A program made the position numbers and the translations under genes. From positions 1 through 51,997 of the forward strand of contig NZ_FQZY01000031.1 in the NCBI RefSeq assembly GCF_900142165.1: 51,997 nucleotides of DNA. Direction: 5' to 3'. Below the pieces are notes generated by a model. The model worked only from the letters and a program-made list of their open reading frames with translations, had not been told where the DNA came from and made no database searches. Within the stretch, counting starts at the first letter, position 1, and every line of letters begins with the position of its first letter. The DNA is from Hespellia stercorisuis DSM 15480. Its GTDB lineage: Bacteria; Bacillota; Clostridia; Lachnospirales; Lachnospiraceae. This document shows, piece by piece, positions 1-6,970 of this stretch.

Positions 1-209
1 TCTCTCATTGTATGCTGTCCGCAGATATTTTTGAGAATCGCCATATACCCAAGATCAGTCTGCGAATACGTGATGTAACTTGAATCTCTTGGATCGTTCA
101 TTTCCGAGATCCATTGTTGTAAATAATGAAAGAAATGATTTGCAACCATCATAAAATCAACTATTCCACGGTCCTGTTTCTTTCGTTCACGTTTTTCTTT
201 CTTTGTCAT
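1..209 (-). CDS. IS transposase, N-terminal fragment (runs off window)
   Basis: An open frame starts at ATG 209 and is still open at base 1 (69 codons visible). A strong ribosome-binding site (AGGAGG) lies about 10 bases upstream. The protein begins MTKKEKRERKKQDRG, a very basic start, and continues with a helical stretch containing NICGQHTMRE. It is identical to the N-terminus of the right-hand copy at 51760. I infer a DDE-type transposase from the repeated, mobile nature of the element; the catalytic residues are not in the window, so the family call is open. Confidence 0.7.
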   Translation of the reverse strand, partial: MTKKEKRERKKQDRGIVDFMMVANHFFHYLQQWISEMNDPRDSSYITYSQTDLGYMAILKNICGQHTMR

Positions 210-321
210 TCGTAAAAACCTCCTGTGCGAAAAATTTGTTACTTATATTTTACCGCACAAGAGGTACTCCTGCTTAGATTCTGGTTATTTTATTGCGAAA
301 AGTTTTTATTCCTCAACGCTG
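1..321 (-). mobile_element. Insertion sequence, left copy (one end only)
   Basis: This stretch is the exact reverse complement of 51648-51968, base for base with no gap when read by eye (paired coordinates sum to 51969). It holds the 5' part of a transposase gene on the minus strand and about 110 bases of upstream IS sequence, ending at or near 321 where similarity between the two copies stops. The other end of the element lies outside the window, so neither target-site duplication nor terminal inverted repeats can be checked. IS family not determined. Confidence 0.85.
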
Positions 322-359
322 CAGTGCTGTGTCTTCTATATTTTTATAAGAACAAAATT

Positions 360-393
360 AAGGCTTGCATCTCGTATGTGGTACGCAAGCCTT
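360..393 (-). terminator. Terminator behind the MerR gene
   Basis: Inverted repeat AAGGCTTGC / GCAAGCCTT (9-bp stem, 16-base loop) beginning 3 bases after the MerR stop codon. Read on the minus strand it is followed by AATTTTGTTCTT, so it can act as an intrinsic terminator for that gene. Confidence 0.7.
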
Positions 394-396
394 GTT

Positions 397-753
397 TTAA
401 CAATCAGAAATAGAATTTTCATAATATGTGATTTTACTGTCAAGATTTTCTAAATATTCCTGCCATTTCTTTTGTTGTTCAAGAACATATAGCCTATGTT
501 TTTCCAGCATGGATAATCGTTCTGGCATAGTTTCATCACCTTTGTATCGGAGTTGTGAATATTTTTCAATATCTCGTAATAGCATTCCTGTTTCTTTCAG
601 GCGTTGAATAAATTTAATCCATTCAACATCATTTTCGACATAGCAGCGCCTGCCTATATCATCACGATTCACGATAATTAAATTTTTCTTTTCATAGTAG
701 CGTAAGGTGTATTCGCTAATATTCGTTGCTTTGGATAATTCGCCGATTGTCAT
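397..753 (-). CDS. MerR family transcriptional regulator
   Basis: A 118-residue regulator of the MerR family. The N-terminal winged helix reads MTIGELSKATNISEYTLRYY, with the usual YYEKKNLI turn after it, followed by a long helix (about residues 75-110, rich in E, K, Q and L) typical of the MerR dimerisation coiled coil. There is no cysteine-rich C-terminal metal site, so it probably senses an organic or redox signal rather than a metal. Start at ATG 753 is supported by GAGGTG eight bases upstream. It is divergent from the carboxymuconolactone-decarboxylase-like gene, and the intergenic region carries a MerR-type promoter, so that gene is the likely target. Base composition is AT-richer than the downstream core genes, in line with an accessory region next to an IS. 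Confidence 0.9.
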   Translation of the reverse strand: MTIGELSKATNISEYTLRYYEKKNLIIVNRDDIGRRCYVENDVEWIKFIQRLKETGMLLRDIEKYSQLRYKGDETMPERLSMLEKHRLYVLEQQKKWQEYLENLDSKITYYENSISDC

Positions 754-777
754 ATTTCATCACCTCTTAAAAAATCC

Positions 778-808
778 TTGACTTACAGTATAGTCTAAGT
801 AATATGCT
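778..808 (+). promoter_or_regulatory. MerR-type promoter/operator for the CMD-like gene
   Basis: TTGACT (778-783) and TATGCT (803-808) are separated by 19 bases, the over-long spacing that MerR activators correct by DNA distortion. The spacer sits inside an imperfect dyad ACTTA-N10-TAAGT (781-800). Position between the MerR gene and its divergent neighbour fits autogenous plus target control. Confidence 0.8.
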
Positions 809-840
809 TATATTGTAATCGTTTAAGGAGGTAAAATCAA

Positions 841-1224
841 ATGAAAAAAACACGATTCAATGATGGAATGGAACAATTAAAAGCTATTGATGGAATTGGG
901 GGTGAGAATGTAATCAAATCATTGGAAGATATATCGCCAGATTTAGGGCGATTTATTGTAGAATTCGCATTTGGAGATATTTATACTAGAAAAAGTTTAA
1001 ATCTTCCCGAAAGAGAATTGATAACAATTACCAGCCTATTGACAGCAGGAGGGTGCGAAGCACAATTAGAAGTACATATCAATGGAGCATTAAATGTAGG
1101 TGTCTCAGCAAAAAAAATTATTGAAACTTTTTTACAGTGCATTCCATATACGGGATTTCCACGAGTTTTAAATGCTGTTTTTGTGGCAAAAAAGATTTTC
1201 CATGAGAGAAGTATTACCGTTTGA
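841..1224 (+). CDS. Carboxymuconolactone decarboxylase family protein
   Basis: A 127-residue single-domain protein of the carboxymuconolactone decarboxylase (CMD/AhpD-like) fold. The recognisable core is RELITITSLLTAGGC followed by EVHINGALNVGVS and an FLQCIPYTGFPR segment. The arrangement resembles PcaC-type members (conserved E and H of the core) rather than AhpD, since no CxxC pair is present. Members are small helical oligomers with decarboxylase or peroxidase-linked activity; the substrate cannot be told here. AAGGAGG lies 9 bases upstream of ATG 841. Expression is probably switched by the divergent MerR protein through the promoter at 778-808. The gene is AT-rich compared with the rest of the window. 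Confidence 0.88.
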   Translation: MKKTRFNDGMEQLKAIDGIGGENVIKSLEDISPDLGRFIVEFAFGDIYTRKSLNLPERELITITSLLTAGGCEAQLEVHINGALNVGVSAKKIIETFLQCIPYTGFPRVLNAVFVAKKIFHERSITV

Positions 1225-1296
1225 TTTAATATTGTGAAAAACAGATAATAACCAGAAGATTATCTTATTGAGAACATACAGAATCCTTTACATATT

Positions 1297-1353
1297 CAAT
1301 TATGCTTCAGCATAATTGTTACTCACCCCCTATAGAGGTGGGAGTCATTTTTT
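1297..1353 (+). terminator. Hairpin pair downstream of the CMD-like gene
   Basis: A perfect 9-bp hairpin CAATTATGC-TTCA-GCATAATTG (1297-1318) is followed directly by a second, imperfect hairpin (1321-1345, ACTCACC / GGTGGGAGT) and a run of six T. The second is a plausible terminator for readthrough from the CMD-like gene, which ends 73-97 bases upstream. The rest of 1225-1296 shows nothing recognisable apart from a weak AGATAAT/ATTATCT pair. Confidence 0.5.
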
Positions 1354-1381
1354 CACTGAGATATATTTTTCGAATTTCCCC

Positions 1382-1413
1382 TTGACTCTATACCATACCC
1401 TAGAGTCTATGAT
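1382..1413 (+). promoter_or_regulatory. Second MerR-type promoter, without a downstream gene
   Basis: TTGACT (1382-1387) and TATGAT (1408-1413) are 20 bases apart and enclose a perfect dyad ACTCTA-N10-TAGAGT (1385-1406), the layout of MerR-controlled promoters of clostridia. AAAGGAGA (1421-1428) and an ATG at 1430 follow, but the frame closes after 22 codons and overlaps the terminator of the opposing DapF-like gene. The likely reading is the 5' end of a lost gene. Confidence 0.65.
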
Positions 1414-1437
1414 ATGCCTGAAAGGAGATATGATAAA

Positions 1438-1481
1438 GAGCTGCGGACTAACTGATTTTCAATCAGCTAGTCCGACAGCTC
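1438..1481 (-). terminator. Terminator of the DapF-like gene
   Basis: A long stem: GAGCTG..CAGCTC outside and CGGACTAnCTGATT / AATCAGnTAGTCCG inside, small loop, followed on the minus strand by TTT. It lies 38 bases after the DapF-like stop codon. Confidence 0.75.
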
Positions 1482-1518
1482 CCGCTCAAACAGAATAACC
1501 CGTATTTTTTCAGAACGT

Positions 1519-2376
1519 CTACAACGCTCTCAGCTTCTCTGTAAACTCATTGCTCAGACAGATCTTTGCCACATAGAACACATCTCCGGTCATGTACACT
1601 TCCCAGTCCTCTGTCACTTCCACCATCAGTTCGCCGCCCGGCATATGCACTACCACTTTGCTGTTCGTAAGCCCCAGCTTATATGCAACGCCTGCCGCCG
1701 CACAGGCTCCGGTCCCGGATGCCAGCGTGTATCCTGCACCTCGCTCGAAGATCTCGATGGCGATGTTTTCCTGGTCGATCACTTTCATGATCTGGGTGTT
1801 AATGCGGTTAGGGAAGTATCTTGCCACCTCAGAATAATTTCCGATTTTACATACCAGCGGCTCTGATATCTCTCTCATTGGAATGACACAGTGTGGATTG
1901 CCAATGGAAACACAGGTTGCCGGATACAGCGTTCTTCCGAATACCATATCTTCGTTGATCACCTCGCGGCGCTCTCCGGTTACAGGAATGTCATCGCTCC
2001 AGAAGGATAATTTTCCCATGGACACTCTCAGGCGGCTGCCATCCTCGTTCAGATATACAATCTCCACATCACCGCCATCTGTCTTCAATGTGAATGTTTT
2101 CTTCTGCACATAGCCTGCGTCCTTTAAATACTTCGCAAAAATACGCACACCGTTTCCACTCTTCTCTGCGATGCTGCCATCGGGATTCCAGATTCTCACA
2201 GACAACCCGTCTTCTCCAAGGATCGGCCCCTCCAGGACACCGTCAGATCCCAGACCTAAATTTCTGTTACAAATCATTTTTACATTCTCTGTGTTCAGCT
2301 GTAATTCATTCTTGCCCGGATCATATACTACATAATCATTTCCTAAACCATGATATCTCTCTAATGTGATTTTCAT
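1519..2376 (-). CDS. Diaminopimelate epimerase-like protein with both catalytic Cys replaced by Ser
   Basis: A 285-residue protein of the DapF fold family, with two similar halves. Family motifs are clear: YHGLGNDY at residues 8-15, WNPDGS at 63-68, GNPHC at 159-163, FPNRINT at 188-194 and the ERG-x-G turn at 211-215. Known DapF enzymes epimerise LL- to meso-diaminopimelate with two cysteines, one from each half. Here both are serine: Ser73 in EKSGNGVR and Ser220 in LASGTGAC. Carboxylate- and amine-binding residues (Asn13, Asn64, Asn190, Glu211, Arg212) are kept. I chose ATG 2376 because GGAGG stands 9 bases upstream and the protein starts at the family position; the frame is open for 38 more codons upstream. 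It could be a racemase/epimerase of another amino acid, a slow DAP epimerase, or a non-catalytic paralogue. Divergent from an AraC regulator. Confidence 0.85.
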   Translation of the reverse strand: MKITLERYHGLGNDYVVYDPGKNELQLNTENVKMICNRNLGLGSDGVLEGPILGEDGLSVRIWNPDGSIAEKSGNGVRIFAKYLKDAGYVQKKTFTLKTDGGDVEIVYLNEDGSRLRVSMGKLSFWSDDIPVTGERREVINEDMVFGRTLYPATCVSIGNPHCVIPMREISEPLVCKIGNYSEVARYFPNRINTQIMKVIDQENIAIEIFERGAGYTLASGTGACAAAGVAYKLGLTNSKVVVHMPGGELMVEVTEDWEVYMTGDVFYVAKICLSNEFTEKLRAL

Positions 2377-2461
2377 CTGCCATACCTCCATCAACTGTGA
2401 TTGCGTTCCCCAAGTTCTGAGCCAATGTTCGTTCTGCCTGCTCAGATTCTCATTTATATCT

Positions 2462-2490
2462 ATATCATAACAGGCATTTTTTGTTTTCAA
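2462..2490 (-). promoter_or_regulatory. Possible promoter of the DapF-like gene
   Basis: On the minus strand TTGAAA (2490-2485) is followed after 17 bases by TGATAT (2467-2462), with an overlapping TATGAT at 15 bases. It lies about 90 bases upstream of the chosen start codon, which fits the shorter start. The rest of the 2377-2636 gap holds AT-rich DNA and a repeat hairpin at 2566. Confidence 0.4.
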
Positions 2491-2565
2491 TACAGAAATA
2501 GTGCTTAATATATTGCATATAATGCTTTTATTGATTATACTTTCTATTAGATAGTTTGATAATCC

Positions 2566-2610
2566 AGCGGATATTCACAATCCGCTTTTCCGGCTTTGTA
2601 CCTCATAGCA
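2566..2610. repeat. Dispersed hairpin repeat, copy 1
   Basis: AGCGGAT-ATTCACA-ATCCGCT (2566-2586) forms a 7-bp hairpin and is followed after 14 bases by CCTCATAGCA (2601-2610). The same hairpin and the same CCTCATAGCA tag occur at 6975-7020; shorter relatives occur at 19091 and 38271. Sits just upstream of the AraC gene. Confidence 0.6.
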
Positions 2611-2636
2611 CATTTTCGGAAGAAAGGAAAGAAAAC

Positions 2637-3473
2637 ATGGAAACATACAACAAACGGGGATATCTCAACAGTGATTTCCGGATTTTTCATCTGGAAGACA
2701 ATGTTGCAAAAGAATTTGAATATCATTATCATGAATTTCATAAGATTACGATTTTTATCCGCGGAAAGGTTCAATATTATATAGAAGGAAAGTCTTATGA
2801 TCTGAAACCCTACGATATCGTTCTGGTGAACCGCAATGATATCCACAAGCTGACTGTGGAGCCGTCGGTTCCCTATGAACGGATCATCGTCTACATCTCG
2901 CCGGGCTTTATTGAGGCTTACCAGACTGAGGATTATGATCTGAGCTACTGCTTTCAGAAGGCAAAGCAGGAGCATTCCAATGTGCTGCGTGTCCAGTCGC
3001 TGGAGAAGAGCTCCCTTTTTAAAATCACCAACCGGATGGAACGTTCTTTTTCTGACACGGAATACGCAAGTGATCTATACCGGCAGATTCTTTTTCTGGA
3101 ATTCATGATCCAGTTGAACCGGGCCGCCATCAAAAACAGACTGGAGTTTCTGGATGATGCACTTTATAACACCAAGGTTGTCGATATCATGCACTATATC
3201 AGTGACCATCTGACCGATTCTCTGAATATCGATACTCTGGCCGATCAGTTTTTTATCAGCAAATTTTATATGATGCGGCTGTTCAAATCAGAAACCGGGT
3301 ACACGATCAACAACTACATCAACTATAAGCGCCTGCTGCTCGCCAGAGAACTGATTGTTCAGGGCGTACCGCTGACGCAGGTGTGCTTTGACTGCGGGTT
3401 TAAGAATTATTCGACCTTTTCGCGGGCATACAAGTCCGAGTTCGGTAGTGCCCCGCGGGCGCTGCTTCGTTGA
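2637..3473 (+). CDS. AraC family transcriptional regulator
   Basis: A 278-residue AraC/XylS regulator. Residues about 10-95 form a cupin-like ligand domain (EYHYHEFHKITIFIRGK, then SYDLKPYDIVLVNRNDIHK), and the last 100 residues carry two helix-turn-helix motifs (IDTLADQFFISKFYMMRLFK; GVPLTQVCFDCGFKNYSTFS). I use ATG 2637, preceded by AGAAAGGAAAG; the frame is open upstream but without a better ribosome-binding site. It is divergent from the DapF-like gene and convergent with the dehydrogenase at 3701, so control of the DapF-like gene is the simplest guess. The effector is unknown. Confidence 0.93.
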   Translation: METYNKRGYLNSDFRIFHLEDNVAKEFEYHYHEFHKITIFIRGKVQYYIEGKSYDLKPYDIVLVNRNDIHKLTVEPSVPYERIIVYISPGFIEAYQTEDYDLSYCFQKAKQEHSNVLRVQSLEKSSLFKITNRMERSFSDTEYASDLYRQILFLEFMIQLNRAAIKNRLEFLDDALYNTKVVDIMHYISDHLTDSLNIDTLADQFFISKFYMMRLFKSETGYTINNYINYKRLLLARELIVQGVPLTQVCFDCGFKNYSTFSRAYKSEFGSAPRALLR

Positions 3474-3536
3474 CTGTTCAGACATATCTGTGCAGCCGAA
3501 GGCAGAAGGACGCGCCGGAGAAGACAAAAAGGGATC

Positions 3537-3675
3537 AAAAGGGACAGGTTGAGGGGCAATTGGGGACGTAGCAAAGCTGCAGCTTTGCTACGTCCCCAAT
3601 TGCCCCTCAACCTGTCCCTTTTTGTCCCTTTTTGTCCCTTTTTGTCCCTTTTGTTTCCCTTTTGTCTCCCTTTTG
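3537..3675. repeat. 86-bp perfect palindrome plus decamer tandem repeat
   Basis: Bases 3537-3622 are a perfect 86-bp palindrome (43-base arms, no loop; centre GCTGCAGC). The arms begin AAAAGGGACAGGTTGA and contain CAATTGGGGACGTAGCAAA. A near-copy lies at 11441-11529. The right arm runs straight into tandem decamers TTTGTCCCTT (three exact at 3621-3650, then degenerate units to about 3675). It lies between two convergent genes and will work as a bidirectional terminator, but the shared sequence with the second copy shows it is a repeat family. The 227-base gap holds nothing else. Confidence 0.9.
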
Positions 3676-3700
3676 GCCAACGATTGTCCTTTACAGATGA

Positions 3701-4666
3701 TTATCCGATGAATCTCCGGTAGCCCGTCTCGAAATCTATCTCGTTTTTCAATGGCTCTTCCTTACAGAACGCCTCCAGGTTCGACGCGCTGAGGCGGATG
3801 ATGCGCTCGAGTGTCTCTGGAAGATGATAGACACCGGACACGTGTGGTGTCAGAATCAAATTCGGCGCATCCCACAGTGGGGAGTCTGCCGGGAGCGGCT
3901 CGACTTCTGTCACATCGAGGCATGCTCCTCCCAGTTTCCCGCTGTGCAATGCTGCACACAGTGCTTCTGTCGGAATAAGACTTCCCCTGCCGACGTTGAC
4001 CAGAATCGCCCCGTCTTTCATTTCTGCAATTCGCTCCGCGTTCAGCAGGCCCTTTGTCTGCGGCGTACCCGGGAGCGAACAGGCCACGATATCTGCCCGG
4101 CCAAGAAGTGTGTCCAGCTCTTTCATCTGGTGCAGTTCTTCCAGATACTCCGGTTTTTCTGCTTTGTTCCTGCGGATTCCTATTACCGTACTTCCCAGCG
4201 CATGCATCTTCTCGGCAAATGTACCGCCGATATCTCCCAACCCAAGCACCAGCGTAGTCTTTCCATAGATGGACTGTACATGTCCTTCATCCTGCCACTT
4301 ATGTGCTTTCATATTGTCTTGGTATTTATTTAGTTTCTTTAAAAGCATAAATATTGACGCAATCATGTGTTCTGAGATTGCTAATCCATATGCCCCAGTC
4401 GCATTGGTCAGCTTTGCTCCTTTGGGAAGGACTCCGTCATCCAAATATCCGTCTGTCCCGGCGCTATCTAACTGGAGAAATTCCAGATTTTTTGATTCTT
4501 TGATCCATGCCGGCGGCACATTTCCGATGATGATGTTCGCCTGCTGTACCTGCTCCTCCGTAAGACCCGTGCGGGAAGAATATACAAACTGCAGATTATC
4601 CGCCGCTTTGTTCAATAATTCTTTGTGCCGCTCCTCCAGTGGAATCGTCGTCAATACTGTTTTCAT
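3701..4666 (-). CDS. D-2-hydroxyacid dehydrogenase, NAD-binding
   Basis: A 321-residue member of the D-isomer specific 2-hydroxyacid dehydrogenase family, which reduces 2-keto acids to D-2-hydroxy acids, or the reverse, with NAD(P)H. The dinucleotide fold shows VLGLGDIGGTFAEKM (about residue 140), and the catalytic triad is visible as Arg in VNVGRGSLIP, Glu in DVTEVEPLP and His in LTPHVSGVYH. The start at ATG 4666 has AAGGAGAT upstream; the longer open frame overlaps the histidine kinase gene and is not used. The gene lies 70 bases downstream of the kinase on the same strand with no clear terminator between, so readthrough from the Pho kinase is possible. Substrate unknown. Confidence 0.92.
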   Translation of the reverse strand: MKTVLTTIPLEERHKELLNKAADNLQFVYSSRTGLTEEQVQQANIIIGNVPPAWIKESKNLEFLQLDSAGTDGYLDDGVLPKGAKLTNATGAYGLAISEHMIASIFMLLKKLNKYQDNMKAHKWQDEGHVQSIYGKTTLVLGLGDIGGTFAEKMHALGSTVIGIRRNKAEKPEYLEELHQMKELDTLLGRADIVACSLPGTPQTKGLLNAERIAEMKDGAILVNVGRGSLIPTEALCAALHSGKLGGACLDVTEVEPLPADSPLWDAPNLILTPHVSGVYHLPETLERIIRLSASNLEAFCKEEPLKNEIDFETGYRRFIG

Positions 4667-4736
4667 GCTTATCTCCTTTTCCCTTTTCCTTTTCTGCCGT
4701 CCGCTGTACTTTTCACTTTCTTCTCCAGTCCGGCGG

Positions 4737-6077
4737 TTAATTACTTCTACCGGAGGATTTAAACAGCAGCGAAATCTTCGTTCCGACACCGACCTCACTC
4801 TCCACCTGAACCTCAATCCCATGAAGCAGTGCGCCATGTTTCACAATGGAAAGTCCAAGTCCGGTCCCGCCATACTCCTTCGAGTGACTCTTATCCACGC
4901 GGTAGAAGCGCTCAAATATCCGTTCCTTATGTTCTCCCGGGATTCCGATTCCCGTGTCTTCGATCACGATCTTCGGGCCATTCAGCGTATTGCCTACCCA
5001 TACGTTTGCGACCCCGTTCTTCACATTATACTTAATCGCATTTTCCAGAATGTTATAGATCATCTCATCCAGTATCTGCCGGATTCCGAAATACACGACA
5101 GTTTCTCCCGTAACCTGAACGCGAATATTTCGCTCCTCGGCCTGCATGCTGAGACGACTGCTGATTTCTCTGGCAAGTCCGTAAAGGTCTACCTCTTCTT
5201 TTTCCAGTTCCACCGACTCCTCGTCGAGTTTGGAAATTTTAATGATATCCTCCACCAGCGTGATCAGCCGTCTTGCCTCTTTGTATATCCGTCCGGAAAA
5301 TTCCGGGATATCTTCCGGTCTTACCAGACCATTCTGCATAATCTCTGCATATCCTGATATGGAAGTGAGCGGCGTCTTCAGCTCGTGGGACACATTTGCA
5401 GAGAACTCTTTCCGCATCTGGGCGATGGCATCCTTCTCCTTATTCTGCCGGTCAATTGCAATCAGCAGCGGCCCCAGTTCCTCGTAAGTCTCGTTGTCCA
5501 GCGGCTTCCCAATATCCAGCCGGTTGATCGGCTCGATGATCTTCCCTGTCTGCCACTTGGACAGACGCCAGGACAGAATCATCATCAAAAGTCCTATCAC
5601 AAGAAACAGGGGCAGCATCCCCATCGCTGTCTGTGTCATAGAATCCATGGTCTTGGATATTCGAAGAACCTGGCCCTTATCGAGCCGCAATGCGTAATAG
5701 TACATCTGCTGCCCAACCGTATCAGATACGCGGATGTCCTCCCCTGTACCATCACTGACAGCCGCCTTCACCTCCGGACGGCTGCTGTGGTTGTCCAAAT
5801 TCTGCGCATCATCCTGACTGTCGTAAATCACTTCGCCATCTTCATCGACCCAGGTGATTCTCGTAGTCTTGTCCGCACCATCCATCGTCTTGAGTTTCTC
5901 AAGATAAGGTACTCCTGTGGTTCCGATTGCTGTCTGAATATAGACTGCCTCCTGTCTGACCTCTTCCTTTAAAATGTTCAGCGTTTGATAATATACTATT
6001 CCTGTCAGCGCCAAGTAGGAAATGGCAAGCGTGATAATGGACACCATCCCCATACTTTTCTGAATTTTATTTCTCAT
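4737..6077 (-). CDS. phoR: Sensor histidine kinase, PhoR-like
   Basis: A 446-residue membrane kinase. A first transmembrane helix covers about residues 10-30, an extracytoplasmic sensor domain 31-150, a second helix 151-170, a linker to 215, then the dimerisation/phospho-acceptor helix with His231 in NVSHELKTPLTSISGY. The ATPase part shows the N box (ILENAIKYN), G1 (DTGIGIP), F box (FERFYRVD) and G2 (GGTGLGLS). Downstream of a PhoB/PhoP-type regulator and the pst-phoU genes, it is most likely the phosphate-limitation sensor that phosphorylates the regulator at 6261. PhoR assignment rests on context plus architecture. A hairpin lies between the two genes, so the kinase may be made in lower amounts or have its own promoter. 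Confidence 0.88.
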   Translation of the reverse strand: MRNKIQKSMGMVSIITLAISYLALTGIVYYQTLNILKEEVRQEAVYIQTAIGTTGVPYLEKLKTMDGADKTTRITWVDEDGEVIYDSQDDAQNLDNHSSRPEVKAAVSDGTGEDIRVSDTVGQQMYYYALRLDKGQVLRISKTMDSMTQTAMGMLPLFLVIGLLMMILSWRLSKWQTGKIIEPINRLDIGKPLDNETYEELGPLLIAIDRQNKEKDAIAQMRKEFSANVSHELKTPLTSISGYAEIMQNGLVRPEDIPEFSGRIYKEARRLITLVEDIIKISKLDEESVELEKEEVDLYGLAREISSRLSMQAEERNIRVQVTGETVVYFGIRQILDEMIYNILENAIKYNVKNGVANVWVGNTLNGPKIVIEDTGIGIPGEHKERIFERFYRVDKSHSKEYGGTGLGLSIVKHGALLHGIEVQVESEVGVGTKISLLFKSSGRSN

Positions 6078-6193
6078 TTTCCACCCCTGTCCACCGATCC
6101 TGTACGGTTCACCTCTTTAAAAACGCATTTCATGTGGCTTATACTAGATTCTCGCATATCCCTCATGCTTTTTCAATATACAATATAGAAAAA

Positions 6194-6251
6194 ACTGTAT
6201 TACAGAAAATTGACCAGACATCTCTGCCTGATCAACAGTCCATAATACAGT
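6194..6251 (-). terminator. Structured intergenic region between regulator and kinase genes
   Basis: An inner hairpin TTGATCAGGCA-GAGA-TGTCTGGTCAA (minus strand, 6235-6210; one G-T and one mismatch) is followed by TTTTC, and an outer pair ACTGTATTA / TAATACAGT (6194-6202 with 6243-6251) closes the whole element, which begins 9 bases after the regulator stop. It can act as a terminator or attenuator between the two genes. Confidence 0.6.
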
Positions 6252-6260
6252 CTTCCACTA

Positions 6261-6932
6261 TTATTCCATAGCGATCCGGTATCCGACACCCCGAACGGTT
6301 TCGATCACGTCCTCTTTAGTTTTGAGCTTCTGCCGCAGGGTACGGATATGAACATCAACGGTTCTTGTCTCCCCGTCAAAATCATATCCCCAGATATCCT
6401 CGAGTAACTGATCTCTTGTGAGAACGATATTTTTATTGCGAAGCAGACGCTCTAATAATTCAAATTCTTTCAGTGTGAGAATCACCTGTCTCCCGTCTAC
6501 GGTCACCTCATGTTTTTTTACATTCATGGCGATACCGTCCGCATAAAGCATGTGATTTTCTTTTGCTTTACCGGTTCGGCGAAGGACAGCCTTAATTCTG
6601 GAAATCAACTCCATCATCCCAAACGGTTTCGTCACATAATCGTCTGCTCCGGAGTCTAATCCGACCACCTTATCGTATTCCGCCCCCTTGGCTGTCACCA
6701 GAATGACCGGAATGTCTTTTGTCTTTGCTGAATTTTTGAGTTTGCCAAGCAGTGTCAGCCCATCATCTCCCGGCAGCATAATGTCGAGCAGAATGAGTTC
6801 CGGCGTCTCAAACGCCAGCGCTTCCATAAAGCTTGCGCCATCTTCAAATCCTCTTGCCTGCATCCCCGTGGTCTCCAGCGTATAAATCACCAGTTCACGA
6901 ATGTTCATATCATCTTCTACACAAAAAATCAT
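6261..6932 (-). CDS. phoP: Response regulator, PhoB/PhoP type (OmpR family)
   Basis: A 223-residue OmpR-family regulator. The receiver domain (1-115) has the acidic pair Asp7/Asp8, phospho-acceptor Asp50 in LLDIMLPG, and Lys in VTAKGAEYDK. The winged-helix DNA-binding domain (about 130-222) shows LTLKEFELLERLLRNKN and TVDVHIRTLRQKL. Partner of the kinase downstream; in Firmicutes such pairs activate pst and other phosphate-starvation genes by binding TTTACA-like direct repeats, which are visible in front of pstS at 11370-11409. It lies 229 bases after phoU, across a structured repeat region. Confidence 0.9.
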   Translation of the reverse strand: MIFCVEDDMNIRELVIYTLETTGMQARGFEDGASFMEALAFETPELILLDIMLPGDDGLTLLGKLKNSAKTKDIPVILVTAKGAEYDKVVGLDSGADDYVTKPFGMMELISRIKAVLRRTGKAKENHMLYADGIAMNVKKHEVTVDGRQVILTLKEFELLERLLRNKNIVLTRDQLLEDIWGYDFDGETRTVDVHIRTLRQKLKTKEDVIETVRGVGYRIAME

Positions 6933-6970
6933 ATTTTTTTCCTTTTTCCACTTTATTCACTACTGTAGTC

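Noticed and set aside
225-413. A 62-codon plus-strand frame across the IS boundary
   Set aside because: It starts inside IS non-coding sequence and runs through the MerR terminator hairpin; no ribosome-binding site and no protein-like pattern.
1316-1498. A 60-codon plus-strand frame over the orphan promoter
   Set aside because: It would translate two hairpins and the promoter; only the short 22-codon tail from ATG 1430 has a ribosome-binding site and even that is probably a remnant.
3288-3610. Minus-strand frames over the AraC gene end and palindrome
   Set aside because: They are antisense to a clear AraC helix-turn-helix region or made of palindrome sequence.
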